Below, piece by piece: positions 14,100-21,891 of a DNA stretch of 24,035 nucleotides. A program made the position numbers and the translations under genes. The notes below the pieces were generated by a model. The model ran no database searches. It was not told the DNA's origin and saw nothing but the letters and a program-made list of their open reading frames with translations. The stretch comes from Desulfobulbaceae bacterium UBA2276. Lineage in GTDB: Bacteria; Desulfobacterota; Desulfobulbia; Desulfobulbales; Desulfocapsaceae. Location of the stretch: contig DDWW01000029.1 of the NCBI GenBank assembly GCA_002347085.1, forward strand, positions 1 through 24,035, in the 5' to 3' direction. How positions within the stretch are numbered: the first letter of the stretch is position 1; each line of letters opens with the position of its first letter.

Positions 14100-15965
14100 T
14101 TAGATGATGCGTGGTTTCAGCAGGATTATCAGTTCACGTTTATGCTTTACCTTTTCCTCATATCCAAAAAGATATTTGATCAGTGGAATATCGCCGACAA
14201 CCGGGGCAAAGTTTCCTGTTTCTTCGTTCATGTCGCTGATAAGGCCGCCAATGACCAGCATTTCCCCGTCCTTGACTTTGACGATGGTGCTCATTTCCCG
14301 AACATTGACAACGGGCAGACCCATTTTTAAAGCAGTTGCCCCTTCACCGGCAACTGTAATTTCTTTTTCTGTCCCTTCAATCAGTTCAGAAGTCACTGGA
14401 ACTAAATTCATAATAATTTCATTATTGTTCAAAATAGTAGCTGTGAGGCCTAACCCGACCCCAGAAAGAATAGTGCCTGGGTCAATAGTATAGGAAACAA
14501 CTCCTGTGTCAGTATCTGTTTCTGATTTTATATTCTTGATATAAGTGACATTTCGGCCAACTGAAATCATGGCTGGTTGGCCATTGAGAACGCTGATCTT
14601 GGGGTTGGAGAGTATTTTGGTGTTTCCCTGAGTCTTAAGGGCGTTGAGAAAGACATCAAAATTGGCGGTATTGATTCTGACGTTAGACACCAGGCGTGTT
14701 GGGTCATAGCTCTTTCCGTGATTAGTGTCGTTTTTCCATTCACCATCATCATCATTGGAAAAGACATAGGGAAAGACTTGACCGACTGAAGTAATGCCAT
14801 TAGCAGCATCAAGGGCTTGAGAACCAAAAGCGACGGCACCATCGACGCTAAAATTTTTTAAGACAGAGTTCCAATTGATACCAATGGAAGAATCATCGGT
14901 TAATTGAACTTCAATAATTTTAGCCTCAATGGAAACCTGTTTATAGATTTCTTTTTGAAGAGATGTGATATAGTCTTCCACCTCTTTAATTACATGACGG
15001 GGGGCGGTTACTGTTATTAAGCCAATGGGTTTGTCAACAATATAGGAACCTTTTGGCTCTGCCAGTTTCTTTTTCATGGTGAGGCGTTTTTCTTCATCCA
15101 AACGAAATCTATCCGCCTCTGCCTTCACATCTTTGTTATCGATTTCTGCTGCCGCAACCTCTTTTTGCTCCTTTACGCCCGTCGCAGTCTCTGTTTCTGC
15201 TGAACCTTTACTGGAAGATCTTTCAGCTTTATCAGCATTTTTTTCTCCAACTTCTTCTCGTGTTGTGCGATTAGTTTTGAGGTTGAGAATAGTATCCAAA
15301 TTTAATTTAATATTGTCCCATGCATCAAATTTGTTTTTATCACTGGCAATCTTGATTGTTCCTTCAATAGTTTTGTCGATTGACATATTATCGCCGCCAC
15401 CAAGGGCATTGCCGCCGGTAGTCACGCTAAACTCTTGTTGAGTAAAGGGCATGGCGATATGAAATTGTTTGGTTTCTTTGTGTTTAATGACAATGGTGCT
15501 TCCTTGCAGTTCATAGAAGTAATCAACTTGGCGTAGCAGGTCTTCTATGGCCTTATAAAAGTCATCATCAGCTTTGATGTCCACATCCACATCTATATTC
15601 TGAATAACATCACTGGCCCAGGAAATATTAAGTTTCTTGAGTTTGGCCAAGGGCTTGATAACATCATTGAGGGGCACTTTTTTGGTGGAGCTGATTCTGG
15701 CTCCAGCCTTGAGTACAACATCATCCGCTTGACTGTCTAATTGATCCTTGCTGACGTGGTCCACCAGATAGGCAGGTTTCTGATATTGAACCGGCAGGGA
15801 AGAAGATTTTGCTTCCTGATTGGTAATCTTTTCTTCCTCTGTTTTCGTTACTGCCGGCTTCTCGGTTTCTGCGGTCGGAGAGCTACAGGATAGAAGTACC
15901 AGGGAGAGAAGAAAAAGGGCGAGCGTTGACGCCATTTGTGATGCCGTTTTTGATCTGAATTTCAT
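14100..15965 (-). CDS. Lipoprotein secretin, MshL/PilQ type
   Basis: 621-residue outer-membrane channel protein. The signal peptide ends in lipobox LLSC (Cys27). An N-terminal secretin/STN-type domain (about 94-162, VPLNDVIKPLAKLKKLNISWASDV) is followed by GLITVTAPRHVIKEVEDYI (about 314-335) and KQVSIEAKIIEVQLTDDSSIGINW. The secretin core runs to the end with LKTQGNTKILSNPKISVLNGQPAMISVG, LPVVNVREMSTIVKVKDGEMLVIGGLI and VPLIKYLFG-type segment GDIPLIKYLFGYEE. The layout resembles MshL, the MSHA-pilus secretin, more than PilQ, as there is no AMIN domain. A charged Glu/Lys/Ala-rich insert (about 234-306) splits N domain from core. Start 15965 has AAGAGG upstream; an in-frame ATG at 15983 has none. 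The partner gene upstream carries AMIN and N0 regions. Confidence 0.93.
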   Translation of the reverse strand: MKFRSKTASQMASTLALFLLSLVLLSCSSPTAETEKPAVTKTEEEKITNQEAKSSSLPVQYQKPAYLVDHVSKDQLDSQADDVVLKAGARISSTKKVPLNDVIKPLAKLKKLNISWASDVIQNIDVDVDIKADDDFYKAIEDLLRQVDYFYELQGSTIVIKHKETKQFHIAMPFTQQEFSVTTGGNALGGGDNMSIDKTIEGTIKIASDKNKFDAWDNIKLNLDTILNLKTNRTTREEVGEKNADKAERSSSKGSAETETATGVKEQKEVAAAEIDNKDVKAEADRFRLDEEKRLTMKKKLAEPKGSYIVDKPIGLITVTAPRHVIKEVEDYITSLQKEIYKQVSIEAKIIEVQLTDDSSIGINWNSVLKNFSVDGAVAFGSQALDAANGITSVGQVFPYVFSNDDDGEWKNDTNHGKSYDPTRLVSNVRINTANFDVFLNALKTQGNTKILSNPKISVLNGQPAMISVGRNVTYIKNIKSETDTDTGVVSYTIDPGTILSGVGLGLTATILNNNEIIMNLVPVTSELIEGTEKEITVAGEGATALKMGLPVVNVREMSTIVKVKDGEMLVIGGLISDMNEETGNFAPVVGDIPLIKYLFGYEEKVKHKRELIILLKPRII

Positions 15966-16037
15966 GGAAAACCTCTTGGACATTAAAGAATAAGCGAAAC
16001 GTTTTATGTCTGTACAAATCTATGTGTAATTATGTGG

Positions 16038-17648
16038 TTATAATGGTTTAGATGCCGGAGCAGCATTCCCGCTCAATCGGCTTTGTATATATTCTTTCAG
16101 GCCTGGCACCAACTGATAGCCGGAGGCCAGAAGGGCTCGATATTGTTCATTGGCCTTCTCTTTCTGTCCCATTTTGTCATAGATTCTGGCCTTACTGACC
16201 ATGGTGTCAACTGACTCTCCATACAGCGTATTATACCGAGCGATAAGCTTCAGGGCTCCATCTCCTTGACCATTCTGCTCGCTGAAGGCGGCATAGCTGA
16301 GCAGGGCCTCTTTCATGGGGGTCTGGCCGCTGATGCTCTGCATAAAGTAGTCGGTGGCCTCGGGAATCTGGTTCATGTTGGCCAGACCAATGGCTGCGTA
16401 CAGTGCGGCTTGGGTATTCTTGGGTTCCGCCTTTAAACTCTCTTTGGCAAAATAGACAGCCTTTGGATTGACTCCAAGATTGGCCAAATAAAGTGAAGCT
16501 AAACGGTTTGCCAATTGCGAATTTTTAGGATCGAGCTTGAAGGCTTGTTCGTAAAGGTCAACGGCCTTCTCTATGTTATCGTTCTTTTCTTCAATCCGAC
16601 CTTTACGGATAAATTCTTTGGATTGAACGAACTCTTCTGATTGGGCAGCAGACTGTTCAATAAGCAAGGCCTCTTTTTCTTGTTGGACAATTTCCAGATC
16701 TGCTTCTACTGTAAGGTTATCCTGTGCTCTTTCTGGCCAGACAAATGCTTTCTCGGCCGGATAAATGACAATGGTGTTAAAACGTTCTTCCTTGCGCAAA
16801 TCTTTGAGGTTGAGGATGATATCGAGGGCAAAATCCCAAGGCACATCATTGAGGGCTAAAGTGAGCGAACCCTTTACCGCTTCATCAACAATGATGTTTA
16901 CTCCACTGACATCTCTGAATAAACGAAAGACATTGTGAAGATCAATCTTGAAGAAATCTACACTAATTCGTTTATTACCTTTGTAGCCACCAAAGTCAAA
17001 CGAGCCATCTGGTGATCCCGTAGCACTTGCCACCGTGGTTTGTTCTTTGGCCTTTCCCTTGTTTAAGGCAGTTGTTGAAGAGTCAATGAGGTTGGATAGA
17101 GTGGGGTCAGTCGAAGCTCCTGGTTTCATTGGAGCGGTTTCAGGTGTAGCTGTAAGGGCAGGGGCCGGTGTTTCTTTTGGCACTGATGCCACCTGTGCCT
17201 GAGCATTATCTGCTTTAGGGTGGATCAGAATCAGGAGATTATTTTTATCCCGGTCCACCGAGTAGGTGTGAGTTTCCTTGATCGTGATTTCTAAACGAGC
17301 AATCTGAGGTTTCTTGTCTGTAATGTTTTTTCCTGTAACCTTGGCGTAGTTATTGTCAGGAATAATCTGATCGGGATTGATTTTTTTATCAAAAGTGCCA
17401 TCAGCAATATCAATAATCAATCGTGCTGGGTTAGGAAGGTCGTACTGGGTATAAACTGGCGTATGATTCCCTGCGATTTCAAGCGTTACAGCGTCCCCTT
17501 GCTGGCTATACTTGATCTCCTGGATGAGATAGGAGCTGTCTGGTGTCGTTGGTGCATTTTCAGCAAAGGCTGATCTTGCATTCAATGTGAGCAAAAGACA
17601 CAGGGTGAGAAAAATGGTCGGTTGGAATATAGAGAGCTTTTGATACAT
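16038..17648 (-). CDS. Periplasmic AMIN - secretin N0 - TPR protein (PilQ N-terminal half fused to TPR)
   Basis: 536 residues. Signal peptide with likely cleavage after ARSAFA (about 29). An AMIN domain (about 41-145, including PNPARLIIDIADG) would bind peptidoglycan. A Pro/Ala/Thr-rich linker follows. An N0 domain (about 226-300) begins KRISVDFFKIDLHNVFRLF and continues SGVNIIVDEAVKGSLTLALNDVPWDFALDIIL, which is the hallmark of PilQ. Where PilQ would continue to N1 and the secretin core, this protein turns into a charged helix and TPR repeats (about 345-520; KAVDLYEQAFKLDPKN is the clearest). Its ribosome site overlaps the pilP stop codon region (3-base gap), so the two are coupled. Together with the next gene it seems to cover the functions of one PilQ. 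Often such a gene is annotated simply as AMIN- or TPR-domain protein. Confidence 0.9.
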   Translation of the reverse strand: MYQKLSIFQPTIFLTLCLLLTLNARSAFAENAPTTPDSSYLIQEIKYSQQGDAVTLEIAGNHTPVYTQYDLPNPARLIIDIADGTFDKKINPDQIIPDNNYAKVTGKNITDKKPQIARLEITIKETHTYSVDRDKNNLLILIHPKADNAQAQVASVPKETPAPALTATPETAPMKPGASTDPTLSNLIDSSTTALNKGKAKEQTTVASATGSPDGSFDFGGYKGNKRISVDFFKIDLHNVFRLFRDVSGVNIIVDEAVKGSLTLALNDVPWDFALDIILNLKDLRKEERFNTIVIYPAEKAFVWPERAQDNLTVEADLEIVQQEKEALLIEQSAAQSEEFVQSKEFIRKGRIEEKNDNIEKAVDLYEQAFKLDPKNSQLANRLASLYLANLGVNPKAVYFAKESLKAEPKNTQAALYAAIGLANMNQIPEATDYFMQSISGQTPMKEALLSYAAFSEQNGQGDGALKLIARYNTLYGESVDTMVSKARIYDKMGQKEKANEQYRALLASGYQLVPGLKEYIQSRLSGNAAPASKPL

Positions 17649-17651
17649 TGT

Positions 17652-18197
17652 TTACTCTTCTCCCTCTTTCTTTAGAAGCATAACGATTTTATTGGTTAAT
17701 TGCTTGCCTGCACGGGTGACTGATGTCTCTTCGATGTTCACCTGATTAGGATCAATGGTGGTAATAATTCCTTTTTTTCCAATCTTCATGCCGGGGCGGA
17801 GGGTATATCCCTGGCCGGCGGCATCCTCAACCATAGCCAGTTCGGCCTTATCTTCAAAAATGATAGCGACCAATGTTAACTGCCCTGGTTCAAAGAGCTG
17901 CATGCCGGTGAGGGCTTCTCCGGTATCGACAATTTCATCCATGTTGATGTTGCTGGTGGCCTTCTCCGAGATAAAGGGAGAAAATGGATCAGGTCGTCCT
18001 TCGAGCTGATAGGTGAAAACAGCCGCAGGATCACCAGCGGTGGCGGGCAACTCGGTGAGAAGTTGTTCGCTGGTCGGATTGGGGCCAGTTCCCTCAATAG
18101 TCTCAGGCATCGCCTGAAGAGACAAGGGGGCGGTTACCAACAATAAAAGGAAGCTGAGGCCAAAAGCCAAGTGTCTGATATCTATTTGTGTTTTCAT
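17652..18197 (-). CDS. pilP: Type IV pilus assembly protein PilP
   Basis: 181-residue periplasmic protein linking the PilN/PilO inner-membrane complex to the secretin. The family pattern is clear: EGRPDPFSPF near residue 66, then ALTGMQLFEPGQLTLVAIIF, DAAGQGYTLRPGMKIGKKGIITTI and a final VNIEE...RAGKQLTNKIVMLLKKE. The signal sequence FLLLLVTAPLSLQA would be cut by signal peptidase I or remain as an anchor. There is no cysteine anywhere, so it is not the lipoprotein that PilP is in Neisseria and Pseudomonas. It starts 14 bases after pilO and ends 3 bases before the AMIN-TPR gene. Confidence 0.92.
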   Translation of the reverse strand: MKTQIDIRHLAFGLSFLLLLVTAPLSLQAMPETIEGTGPNPTSEQLLTELPATAGDPAAVFTYQLEGRPDPFSPFISEKATSNINMDEIVDTGEALTGMQLFEPGQLTLVAIIFEDKAELAMVEDAAGQGYTLRPGMKIGKKGIITTIDPNQVNIEETSVTRAGKQLTNKIVMLLKKEGEE

Positions 18198-18211
18198 CAG
18201 AGAATTTATCG

Positions 18212-18844
18212 TTATTTCTTTGTGGCTGGTGGTTGCGCAAGCTGTTTGTTAGTGAACTGGTAGGTGACCAGGGTGCAATCGGAATCCAGAAACATCTCCC
18301 CACCATCTTTTTTCGGCGCACTCATTTTAACATTTGAGACACTGACAATACGGGCAAGCTTGCTTACATGGTCAAGGAAACTGCCCATGTTATGATAGGG
18401 CCCGTTTACCTTTATACTGATTGGTATCTCTGAATAAAAATCTTTCGGTACTGCCGCCATGGGCTTGAAGGTAAGAAATTCCAAGCCGGCACTCTGCCCT
18501 TCGGCTGATATATCGGTCAAGAGGCGGGGGATTTCTTTTTCTTTAGGAAACAAGACTGAGGTTTCGTTGAATTGCTCCTCAATGCTTGCCATCTCGGCCT
18601 TATGTTTGTCAAGGGTTGCAGCGGTAGCCTTGGCTTTTTGGAGCTCTTGGGTAGCCGTGTTCTTTTGTTGGGTCAGCGATTCGATTTCCGTGCTTTTGGG
18701 TTGATAAAAGACAAAGAAAAAAAGAATGAGTGGCAAAAGCAACAAGCCTGCGGCTGCCGCCAGCTTGTGGTTCCTTTGCAACGGGATGTACTTTGCGTCT
18801 ATAAAGGTCGAGAACGCTTGATTAGCCTGATTATTTTTTTTCAT
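18212..18844 (-). CDS. pilO: Type IV pilus assembly protein PilO
   Basis: 210-residue bitopic inner-membrane protein of the pilus alignment complex. A short cytoplasmic N-terminus is followed by one membrane helix (LAAAAGLLLLPLILFFFVFY, about 29-48), a coiled-coil (EIESLTQQKNTATQELQKAKA to about 95), and a periplasmic ferredoxin-like domain with GLEFLTFKPM, YSEIPISIKVNGPYHNMGSFLDHVSKLARIVSVSNVKM, the standard PilO motif. ATG 18844 is used; a TTG two codons upstream is possible. Thirty bases separate it from pilN and 14 from pilP. It should dimerise with PilN. Confidence 0.93.
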   Translation of the reverse strand: MKKNNQANQAFSTFIDAKYIPLQRNHKLAAAAGLLLLPLILFFFVFYQPKSTEIESLTQQKNTATQELQKAKATAATLDKHKAEMASIEEQFNETSVLFPKEKEIPRLLTDISAEGQSAGLEFLTFKPMAAVPKDFYSEIPISIKVNGPYHNMGSFLDHVSKLARIVSVSNVKMSAPKKDGGEMFLDSDCTLVTYQFTNKQLAQPPATKK

Positions 18845-18874
18845 ACCCAAGTTATCGGTTTAGGACAGTGAAAT

Positions 18875-19456
18875 TTATTTTTTCTGTTGATTTGTCTCAG
18901 CACTTTTTTCGGCTGGCGAGCCAACAGCACATTGAATTGCAAAGGCCTTCAGGTCTTGTCCTGCTACTTTAGTAAGGGATGAATCTGAAAGATTGACATC
19001 ACTGATATAAGGGGATGCATCCAGTGCATCCATGAATTCGGCTATAGTTTTATTGTCCAGGGCTGTGCCGGTAAGAGACAGGGTTGCCCCTTGCTGGTCA
19101 AGAGTAATAAGCCATACCCTGGTACTGTCTAATCTTCTGGCAACCTCGTCTAAGACATGGACTGTGAGCGAAGAATCTTGCTTGAGTTGCTTGATGATAC
19201 CGATCTTGTTTTCTATCTCTTTTTTGTCTGCTTCTAACTTTTTGATCTCAGCCAGCACCTTATCATAGGTCTGTTTTTCCTGATTCAACTTCGTCGTTTC
19301 GGCTTGAATGGCATTAGCCTTATTGGTCTGGAGTACGGCCACGGTAGCCAGTACAAACAGAAGAAAGACAAACAATACAGCAAAACCGAAGACCTCATTA
19401 CAGGCCTTGGCATGTTGTTGGAGCTGCCGGATGGGGAGCAGGTTGATTTTAAGCAT
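18875..19456 (-). CDS. pilN: Type IV pilus assembly protein PilN
   Basis: 193-residue inner-membrane protein. The cytoplasmic N-terminus MLKINLLP is the conserved peptide that docks into PilM. One membrane helix (GFAVLFVFLLFVLATVAVL, about 24-43) follows, then a long coiled coil (about 48-95). The periplasmic domain contains LDEVARRLDSTRVWLITLDQQGATLSLTGTALDNKTIAEFMDALDASPYISDVNL, typical of PilN. AAGG in ATATAAGGTTTATCAAC ahead of the ATG is the ribosome site and belongs to a repeat unit in the pilM-pilN gap. That gap is 246 bases, unusually long for this operon. Confidence 0.93.
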   Translation of the reverse strand: MLKINLLPIRQLQQHAKACNEVFGFAVLFVFLLFVLATVAVLQTNKANAIQAETTKLNQEKQTYDKVLAEIKKLEADKKEIENKIGIIKQLKQDSSLTVHVLDEVARRLDSTRVWLITLDQQGATLSLTGTALDNKTIAEFMDALDASPYISDVNLSDSSLTKVAGQDLKAFAIQCAVGSPAEKSAETNQQKK

Positions 19457-19465
19457 GTTGATAAA

Positions 19466-19646
19466 CCTTATATGTTATCTGTCAGACGCTGGTATCTGGC
19501 AGTGGCCACTCAATAAAACAGCCGAGGAAAGAGTGGCTATTTTTTGAAGTGGCATACGGCACCTTGTATGTTCTCTGGCTGATGTAGTCTGCCAGACGCC
19601 ACGCCAGAAAACAGCAGAACAGATTGCTGTTTTCTGGACGTTGCAT
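19466..19646 (-). repeat. Two tandem hairpin repeat units between pilM and pilN
   Basis: Two diverged copies of a unit of about 90 bases, one ending in the pilN ribosome site (about 19466-19555) and one at 19556-19646. Read on the minus strand, each begins ATGC(A/C)AC, forms a hairpin with an A-rich left and T-rich right arm, continues through GTGGC and CTG-CAGA elements, and ends AACATA(C/T)AAGGT. The hairpin arms (plus coordinates) are 19601-19615/19626-19641 and 19505-19523/19535-19553. Protein-like readings through the repeats are not considered genes. Confidence 0.7.
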
Positions 19647-19652
19647 AAGAGG

Positions 19653-19699
19653 CCGTAAACTAAAAAGAGCAAAAAGAGCCTTGCTCTTTTTAGCAACGG
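19653..19699 (-). terminator. Hairpin directly after pilM, possible attenuator
   Basis: Arms 19653-19672 and 19681-19699 share a 13-base perfect core (CTAAAAAGAGCAA/TTGCTCTTTTTAG) and outer CCGT/ACGG pairing. In the pilM transcript the 3' arm is U-rich (GCTCTTTTTAGTTT), so it may terminate part of transcription before pilN. It begins 3 bases past the pilM stop. Confidence 0.55.
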
Positions 19700-19702
19700 T
19701 CT

Positions 19703-20761
19703 CTAAATAACTGATGTGCGAATGGCAAGGCCACTTGCAATGGCCATTTCCGGGCCAATAGTGTTCAGGTATTCTGTATCTATCTGTTTAGGGTTGCTTG
19801 TCATCTTCGCGAAAGGGTTGAAAAGCTCAACAGGGACATTGGTTTCTCTTTGCAGAAACTCACTCAAACCGGCCACCTTGGAACCTCCGCCGCTTAATAC
19901 TACTTTGTCTAATTGCTTGTTCGCACGGTTGGAGTGATACAGGTCAATGGCCTTCTTTATCTCTAAAACCCATTGAGTACAGGTGGAAGTAAAGATTTTG
20001 GTGATCTGTTCCTGTTTCTCTTCGGCTGGGATCTGACCAACCTTAAGTGCTTCCGCCTCTTCCATAGGGATTTCAAAGGCGTCAGCGATTTGTTCGGTTA
20101 ATTGCCGACTGCCGGTGGGGATGTCTTTGGCGACCACAGAGGTACCATTCGTTAAGATGTTGATATTCATTTTGGTGGCGCCAATATCAACAAGAACTAC
20201 ATTTTCTTTTTGAGGATAGTTCGATTCGTAGATGTTTTCCAGGGCAAAACCATCCACATCGACGACGACAGGTTTCAGGCCGATATCCTGGAGCATGTTA
20301 AGATAGTCGTCAACAATCTCTTTCTTGGCGGCCACCAGCATAACTTCGGTTTGCATTGATCCTTCGGTGTTGGTTTTGAGGTCTTGAAAATCGAGATAGA
20401 CATCGTTGATGTCAAAAGGGATATATTGTTCGGCTTCAGCCATAATATATCTTTCAAGTTCCTTTTCTTCCATGACTGCCAGATGGATTTTTTTGACAAT
20501 AACCGAGTAGCCGGAAATCGAGATGGCAACTTTTTTTTGTTTTATTTTCAGGTTGGCCAGAAGCTCGGTAATGGATTTGCCTACAGCCTCAGGATCATGC
20601 AAGGTGCCGTCATCAACAGCACCCTCGGGAAGGATGATGCTGCCGAGATTCACAACGGAATAGGTTTTATCCGTTTTTTGCAGTTCACAAACTTTAATGG
20701 AGTGTGAACCGATATCTAAACCGATAACCAATTTGTCTGTGGAGAGAAAAGGCAGTTTCAT
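19703..20761 (-). CDS. pilM: Type IV pilus assembly protein PilM
   Basis: 352-residue cytoplasmic actin-like ATPase-fold protein that binds the PilN N-terminal peptide and couples the alignment complex to the pilus motor. Visible features: LVIGLDIGSHSIKVCEL (phosphate-1 loop, about 11-27), YIMAEAEQYIPFDINDVYLDFQ, VVLVDIGATKMNINIL (phosphate-2 loop), and VVLSGGGSKVAGLSEFLQ (adenosine motif), ending in EMAIASGLAIR. ATG 20761 matches the family start MKLPFL; the frame stays open to 20896 but the added residues are AT-coded and not PilM-like. First gene of the cluster; a TATAAT on the minus strand at 20807-20802 is a possible -10 box. Confidence 0.95.
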   Translation of the reverse strand: MKLPFLSTDKLVIGLDIGSHSIKVCELQKTDKTYSVVNLGSIILPEGAVDDGTLHDPEAVGKSITELLANLKIKQKKVAISISGYSVIVKKIHLAVMEEKELERYIMAEAEQYIPFDINDVYLDFQDLKTNTEGSMQTEVMLVAAKKEIVDDYLNMLQDIGLKPVVVDVDGFALENIYESNYPQKENVVLVDIGATKMNINILTNGTSVVAKDIPTGSRQLTEQIADAFEIPMEEAEALKVGQIPAEEKQEQITKIFTSTCTQWVLEIKKAIDLYHSNRANKQLDKVVLSGGGSKVAGLSEFLQRETNVPVELFNPFAKMTSNPKQIDTEYLNTIGPEMAIASGLAIRTSVI

Positions 20762-21212
20762 GATTGCTTGATCGTGCGTTATGTTCTTATAGTATGCTTT
20801 AATTATACTTTTATTGTTTGCTCTGCGTGTATTCTTTTTATTAAAATCAAATTTAAATACAGTAATGATTACAGCACTTATTAACTTGAATTTCATTTAG
20901 GCCATAAAAAAAAACCTTTGTCAAGCAAACTGATAAAAAAAATTGTACTTTCTCCTTAGAAAATAACGAGCTAACAATATTAAGGTTTTTTTTGGAAGAT
21001 GTGACGATACTGTATATTGTTGTTGTCTTCCGTTTTATATCCTTTCTATTGTATGCTTGTCTTTTTTTGCACAAAAACAAGAAATGGTGAGCAGTAATAA
21101 AATTTTTCAAGTTGGAACTGGCTTGAAAATAAAGGTTTTTTGCAGTAATCAGTTTGATCAGGTTAATAAGTAGGGGGTTGTTTTTGAGCATACATTGAAG
21201 GAGAATGAAAAA
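20762..21212. other. AT-rich divergent intergenic region between pilM and lepB
   Basis: About 450 bases with no supported gene. It is visibly more AT-rich than the flanks, with many A and T runs. It should hold the start signals of the pil cluster (minus) and of lepB-pyrB-pyrC (plus). A minus-strand frame of 171 codons (20853-21368) runs into lepB and has the low-complexity Lys/Asn/Leu/Phe composition of translated AT-rich DNA, so it was not called. No sigma-54 (GG-N10-GC) promoter was found upstream of pilM or lepB. Confidence 0.6.
21140..21168 (+). promoter_or_regulatory. Candidate lepB promoter
   Basis: TTGCAG (21140-21145), a 17-base spacer and TTAATA (21163-21168) would start transcription near 21175, about 38 bases before the lepB start codon. 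The -10 match is modest. Confidence 0.3.
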
Positions 21213-21857
21213 TTGAGCAGCACTGGACAAGATAAATCGGTTATCAGGGAGTATGTTGAGGCCATAGTGGTGGCGGTGCTTCTTGCGCTTTTTGTGCGTA
21301 CTTTTGTGGTTCAGGCCTTCAAGATCCCATCCGGTTCGATGCTTCCCACCTTGCAGATTGGTGATCATCTGTTAGTCAATAAGTTCAGTTACGGGGTGAA
21401 GTTGCCAATAGTCGGCACCACGTTATTTTCCCGGCCCGGACCAGCCCGTGGGGATGTGGTGGTCTTTCGCTTTCCCCGTGACCGCTCTCTTGATTATATC
21501 AAGCGGGTGGTGGCTGTTGCTGGTGATAGTATTGAAATCAAGGATAAACAGGTTTTTTTGAATGGTGAACCGGTTGTGAATCCGCATGCCCACTTTACCA
21601 GTCTCGATATTATGAGGGCGGCGGGTGGTCCCCGTGATAACTTCGGCCCGGTGACAGTCCCCGTGGGGAAAATATTTGTCATGGGTGACAACCGTGACAA
21701 TAGTTACGATAGTCGTTTTTGGGGGTTTGTTGATCTACAGGATGTCTTGGGCAAGGCCATGATTATCTATTGGTCCTGGGATGTCGAACAGTCTCTTTTT
21801 TCTTTTCGGCGTTTTGCTTCTATTCGTTGGGGTCGTCTTGGGGATATGGTTCCGTGA
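21213..21857 (+). CDS. lepB: Signal peptidase I
   Basis: 214-residue inner-membrane protease (S26 family) that removes signal peptides from exported proteins. One N-terminal membrane helix (YVEAIVVAVLLALFVRTFVV, about 13-32) leads directly into box B IPSGSMLPTLQIGDHLLVNK with catalytic Ser42. Box D is RDRSLDYIKRVVAVAGD with general-base Lys97, and box E is MGDNRDNSYDSRFWG near residue 155. The in-frame start is TTG 21213, chosen because AAGGAG ends 9 bases upstream; TTG 21195 overlaps that ribosome site and the ATG at 21205 is out of frame. Only one membrane helix is seen, unlike the two of E. coli LepB. First gene of lepB-pyrB-pyrC. Confidence 0.96.
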   Translation: MSSTGQDKSVIREYVEAIVVAVLLALFVRTFVVQAFKIPSGSMLPTLQIGDHLLVNKFSYGVKLPIVGTTLFSRPGPARGDVVVFRFPRDRSLDYIKRVVAVAGDSIEIKDKQVFLNGEPVVNPHAHFTSLDIMRAAGGPRDNFGPVTVPVGKIFVMGDNRDNSYDSRFWGFVDLQDVLGKAMIIYWSWDVEQSLFSFRRFASIRWGRLGDMVP

Positions 21858-21891
21858 TGGTCTTCGGTTTTTTTTTCCGTAATTTTTTGAT

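Noticed and set aside
19475..19696. Minus-strand frames through the pilM-pilN gap, including one reading FLAWRLADYISQRTYKVPYATSK in pieces
   Set aside because: The readings come from the tandem hairpin repeats, begin at repeat starts and end at repeat junctions; more likely structure than protein.
19466..19699. Possible CRISPR array
   Set aside because: Only two diverged units of about 90 bases, with hairpins inside the unit and no regular spacers or cas genes.
21110..21140. Sigma-54-like TTGGAACTGGCTTGAA upstream of lepB
   Set aside because: The GG is not followed by GC at the required 10-base distance.
20853..21368. 171-codon minus-strand frame in the pilM-lepB gap
   Set aside because: Overlaps lepB coding sequence and has the composition of translated AT-rich non-coding DNA.
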